Below the pieces are notes generated by a model. That model was not told where the DNA came from, searched no databases, and saw only the letters and a list, made by a program, of their open reading frames with translations. DNA of 64,000 nt from Hyphomicrobiaceae bacterium (lineage in GTDB: Bacteria > Pseudomonadota > Alphaproteobacteria > Rhizobiales > Aestuariivirgaceae): NCBI GenBank assembly GCA_900298995.1, contig OMIC01000029.1, positions 39,505 to 103,504 on the forward strand, given 5' to 3'. The translations under genes and the position numbers were made by a program. Positions 57,500 through 64,000 of the stretch are shown here, in pieces (positions within the stretch are counted from its first letter, which is position 1; each line of letters starts with the position of its first letter).

Positions 57500-58816
57500 A
57501 TGCTGACCCTTGAAATCCTGCTGGTCCTCGCCCTCGTGGCGCTGAACGGCGCCCTCGCCATGTCGGAGCTGGCGATCGTGTCCTCCCGGCCCGGCCGTCT
57601 CAGGGCGATGCGCGACAGGGGCGTGGCGGGTGCCGCGACGGCCCTGAGGCTGGCCGAGAACCCCGGCCGCTTCCTGTCGACCGTTCAGGTCGGCATCAGC
57701 CTCGTGGGCATCCTGGCAGGCGCCTTTTCGGGTGCGGCGCTGGGCGAGCGGCTTGCCGAGTGGCTTGCTCTCATGGGCGTTCCCGCCGACTACGCGCATG
57801 TGCTGGGTTTTGCGGGCGTGGTGACGGCCATCACCTACATCTCGGTCATCATCGGCGAACTGGTGCCCAAGCAGATGGCGCTCCGCAACCCCGAGGCCAT
57901 CGCCTGCCGCCTCGCCTATCCGATGGACCTGTTGTCACGGGTGGCAGGCCCCTTCGTGTGGCTGCTCGATCATTCGGGCCGCGCCTTGCTTCGGTTGCTG
58001 GGCCTCGACCGCAAGAGCGAGGCCACGGTCACCGACGAAGAAATCAAGACCCTCATAGCCGAGGCGGAATCGGCCGGCGTCATCGAAAGCGGCGAGCGCG
58101 ACATGATCGCCGGTGTCATGCGGCTGGGCGACCGGCCCGTGCGCGCGCTGATGACGCCGATGACCGACATCGACCTGATCGGCGTGGAAGACACACCCGT
58201 CGAGATCCGGCGCAAGATCATGGCCTCGCCGCATTCGCGCATTCCGGTGCATGGCGCCGATCCCGAGGAGGTTCTCGGCATTCTCGTGGTCAAGGATGTC
58301 GCCGATGCGCTGCTGGCGCGGCGCAAGCTCGATCTTGAGCGGCTGGTGCAGAAGGCGCCCGTCATTCCGGAGTCGATGCCGGCGCTGGAGGCAATGGAAC
58401 TGTTCCGCGGCTCCTCCATCCATCTCGCCTTCGTGCAGGACGAGTATGGCCGCATGCTGGGAATCGTCACTGCCGCGGATCTGCTCAATGCCATTGCGGG
58501 CAGTCTCGAACCGGCGGGCGAGGGCGAGACGGGCGCGGTGCAGCGCGACGATGGCTCGTGGCTGATCTCGGGCGACATGGCGGTTGACGAAATGGCCGAG
58601 CTCATCGGCTTTCCGCTGCCGCACCGGCGCCGCTACGAGACGGTGGCGGGGCTGGTCATCGATGCCCTCAAGCATCTCCCCGCCCTCGGCCAGGCGGTCA
58701 AGATCGGCAACTGGCGATTCGAGGTGGTGGATCTCGACGGGCGTCGGGTGGACAAGGTGCTGGCGAGCCGGGTTGTGGAGACCCACCGACAGTCCGGCAA
58801 GGCGCCCCCAGGCTGA
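57500..58816 (+). CDS. CNNM/CBS/CorC-HlyC domain membrane protein (YtfL/PaeA-like)
   Basis: A 438-residue protein of the hemolysin-C/CNNM group. Residues 1-190 form the CNNM (DUF21) membrane domain (LVALNGALAMSELAIVSSRP, YISVIIGELVPKQMAL), about 205-335 a CBS pair (DTPVEIRRKIMASPHSRIPV and LAFVQDEYGRMLGIVTAADL), and the end is a CorC_HlyC domain (AGLVIDALKHLPALGQAVKI). Relatives act in magnesium, cobalt or polyamine export; the old name hemolysin is misleading. The ATG at 57500 follows ftsA by 67 bases. Its location between ftsA and ftsZ is unusual. Confidence 0.9.
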   Translation: MLTLEILLVLALVALNGALAMSELAIVSSRPGRLRAMRDRGVAGAATALRLAENPGRFLSTVQVGISLVGILAGAFSGAALGERLAEWLALMGVPADYAHVLGFAGVVTAITYISVIIGELVPKQMALRNPEAIACRLAYPMDLLSRVAGPFVWLLDHSGRALLRLLGLDRKSEATVTDEEIKTLIAEAESAGVIESGERDMIAGVMRLGDRPVRALMTPMTDIDLIGVEDTPVEIRRKIMASPHSRIPVHGADPEEVLGILVVKDVADALLARRKLDLERLVQKAPVIPESMPALEAMELFRGSSIHLAFVQDEYGRMLGIVTAADLLNAIAGSLEPAGEGETGAVQRDDGSWLISGDMAVDEMAELIGFPLPHRRRYETVAGLVIDALKHLPALGQAVKIGNWRFEVVDLDGRRVDKVLASRVVETHRQSGKAPPG

Positions 58817-58828
58817 ACCAGACGTTAC

Positions 58829-58907
58829 GAATCCGGCCCAGAACAGGGCAGTTCCGGGTGGTCCGGAGCCATTTGGTTAGCGCTCATTAACCATTTGTTA
58901 TGGATTC
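58829..58907. promoter_or_regulatory. Two GANTC (CcrM) methylation sites upstream of ftsZ
   Basis: GAATC at 58829-58833 and GATTC at 58903-58907 lie in the 136-base gap before ftsZ. In Caulobacter, GANTC methylation by CcrM helps activate ftsZ. The second site begins one base after the CtrA-like element. Presence is directly visible; function here is inference. Confidence 0.45.
58887..58901 (+). promoter_or_regulatory. CtrA-like site upstream of ftsZ
   Basis: TTAACCATTTGTTAT matches TTAA-N7-TTAA with one mismatch and contains the extended half-site TTAACCAT. It lies 51 bases before the ftsZ ATG. The left half also forms an inverted repeat GGTTA-N8-TAACC (58875-58892). CtrA regulates ftsZ in Caulobacter. 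Confidence 0.5.
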
Positions 58908-58952
58908 GGTAAGAAACAGGGTGAGGGCAAATCAATTCCGGGCGCCATCATC

Positions 58953-60521
58953 ATGACCATCAATCTCACTGTTCCCAATCTCTCCGATCTCAAACCCCGC
59001 ATCACGGTCTTCGGCGTGGGCGGCGCGGGCGGGAACGCCGTCAACAACATGATCGAAAGCCGGCTCGACGGGGTCGAGTTCGTGGTCGCCAATACCGATG
59101 CGCAGGCCCTTATGCAGAACGCCGCGCAGCGCCGCATTCAAATGGGTACAGCCCTGACTCAGGGGCTGGGCGCCGGATCTCAGCCGCAGATCGGTGCCGC
59201 CGCCGCCGAGGAGGCGTTGCCCGAAATCCTCGACCATCTCGCCGGATCGCACATGGCCTTCATCACCGCCGGCATGGGCGGCGGAACCGGCACGGGCGCT
59301 GCCCCTGTGATCGCGCGTGCCGCCAAGGAGCAGGGTATCCTGACGGTCGGGGTCGTCACCAAGCCGTTCCAGTTCGAGGGCATCCGCCGCCAGCAGACTG
59401 CCGAGCGCGGCATCGAGCAGCTGGCCAAGCACGTCGATACGCTGATCGTCATTCCGAACCAGAACCTGTTCCGTGTCGCAAATGAGAAGACCACCTTTGC
59501 CGCCGCCTTCGCCATGGCCGACCAGGTGCTCTATTCGGGCGTCGCCTCTATCACCGAGCTGATGACCAAGGAAGGCCTGATCAACCTCGATTTCGCTGAC
59601 GTCCGCGCCATTATGAGCGAGATGGGCCGCGCCATGATGGGCACGGGCGAAGCCTCCGGCGAGAAGCGCGCCATCGAGGCAGCCGAGGCTGCGATTTCCA
59701 ACCCGCTGCTCGACGATGTCTCGATGCGCGGCGCGCGCGGTCTGCTGATCTCGATCACCGGCGGCCCCGACCTGACACTCTATGAAGTCGATGAGGCAGC
59801 CACCCGCATCCGCGAGGAGGTCGATCCCGAGGCCAACATCATTCTGGGCGCCACCTTCGATGAGTCGCTCGAGGGCATCATGCGCGTCTCGGTCGTCGCC
59901 ACCGGTCTTCCGGCTGAGATGCTCAAGGGCGGGAAGGTCGCCGACGTGGTGGAGCCGGCCGAGAAGCCGTCGGTCTTCGGCTTCACCGGCAAGCAGTCTG
60001 CCATGCCGAAGATGCCGGTCCAGCCCGCCCCCATGGCGGCGCGCCCGGCTCAGATGGTGCCGGTCGCTGCGCCCATGCCGGCCCCGGTTGCAGAAGCCGC
60101 GCCCGCTCCGGCCGCTGCCGCGGCTCCGCAGCCTGCGCCGGCGGTTGCCCCTGCGCCGGTACGTCCGCAACCGGTCGTCGCCCGTCCGGTGCGCATGCCC
60201 GCCATCGAGGAGTTCCCGCCGCAGGTGAAGCGGCAGATCGAGGCTCAGCAGAGCCGGATCGAATCGATCGCCGATCTCGCGGGCAAGAAGAAGCCCGGCC
60301 TGTTCCAGCGCCTGGCGAGCGTCGGGCTTGGTCGCAAGGACGATCCGCAGCCCGACATGGCGCCGCGCGAACCGGCCATCGATGTGCGGGCTCAGGCTCC
60401 GGCCGCCCGTCCCGTGGCGCAGCGCCAGGCAGCGCCGGCACCTGCGCCGCAGCAGGTCGAACTCAATCTCGACGACGACCAGCTGGAAATTCCGGCCTTC
60501 CTGCGTCGTCAGGCCAACTGA
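58953..60521 (+). CDS. ftsZ: Cell division protein FtsZ
   Basis: Tubulin-like GTPase forming the division ring. The 522-residue protein has the nucleotide-binding [18 protein letters not shown] and the tubulin signature [17 protein letters not shown]7-loop [15 protein letters not shown], then a long Pro/Ala-rich linker (about residues 345-500, typical of alphaproteobacteria) and the conserved C-terminal peptide [16 protein letters not shown], which binds FtsA and other partners. It is followed by a strong terminator, and lpxC, usually next, is absent. Confidence 0.97.
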   Translation: MTINLTVPNLSDLKPRITVFGVGGAGGNAVNNMIESRLDGVEFVVANTDAQALMQNAAQRRIQMGTALTQGLGAGSQPQIGAAAAEEALPEILDHLAGSHMAFITAGMGGGTGTGAAPVIARAAKEQGILTVGVVTKPFQFEGIRRQQTAERGIEQLAKHVDTLIVIPNQNLFRVANEKTTFAAAFAMADQVLYSGVASITELMTKEGLINLDFADVRAIMSEMGRAMMGTGEASGEKRAIEAAEAAISNPLLDDVSMRGARGLLISITGGPDLTLYEVDEAATRIREEVDPEANIILGATFDESLEGIMRVSVVATGLPAEMLKGGKVADVVEPAEKPSVFGFTGKQSAMPKMPVQPAPMAARPAQMVPVAAPMPAPVAEAAPAPAAAAAPQPAPAVAPAPVRPQPVVARPVRMPAIEEFPPQVKRQIEAQQSRIESIADLAGKKKPGLFQRLASVGLGRKDDPQPDMAPREPAIDVRAQAPAARPVAQRQAAPAPAPQQVELNLDDDQLEIPAFLRRQAN

Positions 60522-60543
60522 TTGATATTGAAGCGAAACATGC

Positions 60544-60573
60544 AAACCCGGCGGTCACACTTCCGCCGGGTTT
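60544..60573 (+). terminator. Intrinsic terminator after ftsZ
   Basis: AAACCCGGCGG (60544-60554) pairs perfectly with CCGCCGGGTTT (60563-60573) around an 8-base loop; the stem is GC-rich and ends in TTT. It begins 22 bases after the ftsZ stop and should end the dcw transcript, separating it from bamD. Confidence 0.85.
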
Positions 60574-60628
60574 CGCGCATCTATACGCGTCTGCGGGGCT
60601 CGGAGTTGGCAGACGGGGCCGTTGGCGG

Positions 60629-61546
60629 GTGAGGTTCAGGGTGGAACTCAAGCGGAAGTTCGCGCAGGCCGGTGTGGCGGCCGTCTTGACGCTTGTGCTG
60701 ACGGGCTGCGCCTCGAGCCTCATGGATGGCATCTGGGGCGACGACAGCACGGCCTCTGGCAATGCCTCGGCCGCCATGACGGCGGGTGTTGCGCCGGACA
60801 TGATGGCCGCGCAGGAAAATGGCGACGTCGCGAAGGCCTACAACGAGGCGCTCTCGCTGATGACGAACGGGTCGCTGGCGACCTCCATCAAGCAGTTCGC
60901 GGAAGTCGAGCGGAAATATCCCTATTCGAGCTACGCCACGCAGGCGATCCTGATGCAGGCCTATGCCAGCTACCGGCTGGGTAAATGGGATGACGCCATC
61001 AACGCGTCCAACCGCTTCATCACGCTTCATCCCGGTCACCGCGATGTCGGCTATGCCTATTACCTCATCGCCATCTGCAACTATAACCAGATCGCTAACA
61101 CCAAGCGCGATCAGGCCCAGACGCTCAAGTCCATGGCGGCGCTCGAGGAAGTGGCGCAGCGTTTTCCCGGAACCGCCTACGCCGCCGATGCCGAGCAGAA
61201 GGTCATCGTGGCGCGGGACCATCTGGCCGGCAAGGAAATGGAAATCGGGCGTTACTACTTCCGCCAGGGGGCCTATCTGGCGGGCATCAACCGGTTCAAG
61301 CGGGTAATCACCGAGTTCCGCAACACCAGCCAGACGCCCGAGGCGCTCTACCGGCTGACCGAGGGCTACATGGCCCTGGGCATCCTCTCAGAAGCACAGA
61401 CCGCCGCAGCCGTGCTGGGGGCGAATTATCCCCAGTCCGAATGGTACCGCAGCGCCTATCAGCTCGTGGCCAGCGACGGCCGGGAGCCTCTGGCCAATGA
61501 TGATTCGTGGATCTCCAAGGCTTTCGACACCATCAATCCCCTGTGA
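60629..61546 (+). CDS. bamD: Outer membrane assembly lipoprotein BamD
   Basis: Lipoprotein subunit of the BAM complex (formerly ComL), partner of BamA encoded at 2684. The 305-residue protein has a signal peptide with lipobox LTGC and TPR-type repeats (SIKQFAEVERKYPYSSYATQ, AQTLKSMAALEEVAQRFPGT). GTG at 60629 is used; a second GTG at 60641, six bases after a GAGG, is an equally possible start (MELKRKF). In relatives it follows lpxC; here it follows ftsZ. Confidence 0.93.
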   Translation: MRFRVELKRKFAQAGVAAVLTLVLTGCASSLMDGIWGDDSTASGNASAAMTAGVAPDMMAAQENGDVAKAYNEALSLMTNGSLATSIKQFAEVERKYPYSSYATQAILMQAYASYRLGKWDDAINASNRFITLHPGHRDVGYAYYLIAICNYNQIANTKRDQAQTLKSMAALEEVAQRFPGTAYAADAEQKVIVARDHLAGKEMEIGRYYFRQGAYLAGINRFKRVITEFRNTSQTPEALYRLTEGYMALGILSEAQTAAAVLGANYPQSEWYRSAYQLVASDGREPLANDDSWISKAFDTINPL

Positions 61547-61592
61547 AAGCCGCCCCTCGCCTGAGGGGGCCGTTCCGCTGTAGACTTGATTC

Positions 61593-63263
61593 ATGCTGAC
61601 GGCGCTTTCCATCCGCGACATCGTGCTGATCGAGAAACTCGACATTGCGCTCGACCGGGACCTGACCGTACTCACCGGGGAGACGGGGGCCGGGAAATCG
61701 ATCCTGCTCGATGCCCTTGGCCTGGCGCTCGGCGCCCGGGGCGATTCCGCCCTGGTCCGGGCGGGTGCCGAGCGCGGCGTGGTGACGGCGGCCTTCAGCC
61801 TTGCGTCCAACCCCCCCGCCCTCGTCCTGCTCCGCGAGCAGGGCATCGACACCGAGGGCGAGCTGGTGATCCGCCGCATCCAGAGCGCCGACGGACCGAG
61901 CCGGGCGGCCATCAATGACCAGCCGGTGAGCCTCAATCTGCTGCGGCAGATTGCGGGGGCACTGGCTGAAATACACGGCCAGCACGCCGACCGGGCGCTC
62001 GTCGATGTCGCGGCGCACCGCCAGCTGCTCGACGCCTTCGGCGGCCTCGAGGCCGACAGCCAGGAGGTGGCCGCGCTGTGGACAACGGCGGCGGCGGCGG
62101 AAGACGCCCTCCGCGACCACCGCGATCGGATGGCCCGCGCCGAGGCCGAGCGTGCCTATCTCGAGCACGCGGAAGAGGAGCTCCGCGCCCTGGCGCCCGT
62201 GGCCGGTGAGGAGGCGCTGCTGGCCGACGCGAGGCAGCTGATGATGTCATCCGAGCAGTTTGCCGGAGCACTCGGCGAAGCGGAGGAGGCTCTGGCGGGC
62301 GATGGGACCTCGGTTGCCCGCCTCAATGCCGCCCTGCGGAAGCTCGAACGCCGCCGCGAGCAGGCGGGCGGACGCCTTGATGCGGTCTGCGCCGCCCTCG
62401 ACCGTGTGCTGGCCGAGATCGGGGAGGCCGAGCGCACCCTGGCCGAGGCTCATATCAGCTTCCGCTTCGATCCGCGCGAACTCGAAAAATCCGAGGAACG
62501 GCTGTTTGCCCTCCGCGCTGCCGCGCGAAAGTTCAAGTGCACTGTCGATACGCTTGCCGATGTGCGCGAGCGTGTGAGCCGCGACCTGCAGGCGCTGGGC
62601 GATGGCGGCGCGCAACTCAAGGCGTTGGAGCGTGCGAGCGCGGGCGCGCGTGCTGCCTTCGACGCGGCGGCGGAAAGATTGTCCAACAAGCGGCGCAAGG
62701 CCGCCAGGTCGCTCGACAAGGCCGTGATGGCAGAACTGCCGCCGCTGAAGCTCGAGCGGGCCCGCTTCGCGGCGGCCGTTGAAACGGATGCCGGCAAGCC
62801 AGGTGCTCACGGCATCGACAGGGTTGAGTTCATGGTGGCCGCCAATCCCGGCACGCCGCTGGCCCCCTTGATGAAGGTGGCCTCGGGCGGCGAACTCGCC
62901 CGCTTCATGCTGGCGCTCAAGGTGATCCTTGCGTCGCGGGGTTCGGCCCCGACGCTCATTTTCGACGAGATTGATACCGGGGTGGGTGGTGCCGTGGCCG
63001 ATGCCATCGGCGCGCGGTTGGCGCGGCTTGCCGAGAACCTGCAGGTTCTGGCCGTCACCCACAGTCCGCAGGTGGCGGCCCGCGCCGCCCAGCACATGCT
63101 CATTTCCAAGATGGAGGAAGTGGCAGGCAAGCGCATGGTGACGCGGGTTCAACCTCTCTCGGCGCAGAGGCGCCGGGAGGAGGTGGCGCGCATGCTGTCG
63201 GGTGCCAAGGTGACCGAGGCGGCCCGCGCCCAGGCCGACGAACTGCTGCGCGGCCGGGCCTGA
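61593..63263 (+). CDS. recN: DNA repair protein RecN
   Basis: SMC-like ATPase acting in double-strand break repair. The 556-residue protein has Walker A TGETGAGKSILLDALGLALG at the N-terminus, two long coiled-coil arms in the middle (many Glu, Arg and Ala; for example LEHAEEELRALAPVAGEEAL), and the C-terminal ABC signature ASGGELARFMLALK with Walker B LIFDEIDTGVGG. The order bamD-recN-ligA is conserved in Hyphomicrobiales. 46 bases separate it from bamD. Confidence 0.96.
   Translation: MLTALSIRDIVLIEKLDIALDRDLTVLTGETGAGKSILLDALGLALGARGDSALVRAGAERGVVTAAFSLASNPPALVLLREQGIDTEGELVIRRIQSADGPSRAAINDQPVSLNLLRQIAGALAEIHGQHADRALVDVAAHRQLLDAFGGLEADSQEVAALWTTAAAAEDALRDHRDRMARAEAERAYLEHAEEELRALAPVAGEEALLADARQLMMSSEQFAGALGEAEEALAGDGTSVARLNAALRKLERRREQAGGRLDAVCAALDRVLAEIGEAERTLAEAHISFRFDPRELEKSEERLFALRAAARKFKCTVDTLADVRERVSRDLQALGDGGAQLKALERASAGARAAFDAAAERLSNKRRKAARSLDKAVMAELPPLKLERARFAAAVETDAGKPGAHGIDRVEFMVAANPGTPLAPLMKVASGGELARFMLALKVILASRGSAPTLIFDEIDTGVGGAVADAIGARLARLAENLQVLAVTHSPQVAARAAQHMLISKMEEVAGKRMVTRVQPLSAQRRREEVARMLSGAKVTEAARAQADELLRGRA

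Positions 63264-64000
<737 letters not shown>

Noticed and set aside
55783..57561. A 592-codon frame antisense to ftsQ and ftsA.
   Set aside because: Composition artefact opposite well-defined division genes; no domain visible.
58932..60545. A 537-codon frame antisense to ftsZ.
   Set aside because: The sense strand is unambiguous FtsZ; the antisense product is low-complexity.

Overview
The window is GC-rich, gene-dense chromosomal DNA of an alphaproteobacterium. Gene order points to Hyphomicrobiales (Rhizobiales): uppS-cdsA-rseP-bamA-fabZ then gltA-gltX-comEC, DUF502-recG-sdhE-mfd, djlA-like/amidase/rnpB leading into the dcw (division and cell wall) cluster, and bamD-recN-ligA behind ftsZ. 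No insertion sequence, prophage, CRISPR array or tRNA was seen. The only stretch over 300 bases without a substantial protein gene is 40534-41233, which holds rnpB. Genus cannot be resolved from this stretch alone.

Layout. 1-5588: envelope genes uppS (cut by the window edge), cdsA, rseP, bamA and fabZ on the plus strand. 5601-8455: gltA and gltX on the minus strand, divergent from comEC (8552). 10750-13049: chorismate mutase and an old-yellow-enzyme-type Fe-S flavoprotein. 13271-15324: an ExoR-like Sel1 protein, DUF454 and DUF502. 15302-21220: recG, sdhE and mfd. 21233-30339: a LuxR-type response regulator, an unknown gene, a lone hydantoinase-A protein, TerC, EttA, an L,D-transpeptidase, a Tam-like methyltransferase, an acyltransferase and a GST. 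30373-35004: a Gly/His-rich secreted protein, metF with an ArsR-methyltransferase fusion, two tandem MlaC-family proteins and cytochrome c. 35136-40533: an extensin-like lipoprotein, a small membrane protein, a TerB-J protein, an amidase, an unknown exported protein, a second GST and a YtcJ-like amidohydrolase. 40735-41132: RNase P RNA. 41234-60521: the dcw cluster from rsmH to ftsZ, mostly coupled by ATGA overlaps, with a CNNM/CBS transporter gene between ftsA and ftsZ. 60629-64000: bamD, recN and ligA (cut by the window edge).

The main observation is what is absent. In typical Hyphomicrobiales lpxD lies between bamA and fabZ, lpxA-lpxI-lpxB lie between fabZ and gltA, and lpxC lies between ftsZ and bamD. 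All five are cleanly missing here while their flanking genes remain in order. This suggests loss of lipid A synthesis, or a wholesale relocation of it; only the rest of the genome can decide. dxr, lexA and mraZ are also absent from places where relatives often carry them.

Regulatory signals that can be read directly are: a 20-bp palindrome over the -10 of the ArsR-metF promoter; a perfect TTGA-N6-TCAA (FNR/FixK-type) box between the cytochrome c and extensin-like genes; a shared 12-base core resembling a CtrA site upstream of both rsmH and ftsZ, with two GANTC sites near ftsZ; two mutually exclusive hairpins before fabZ; an inverted repeat over the gltA promoter; and a strong intrinsic terminator after ftsZ.
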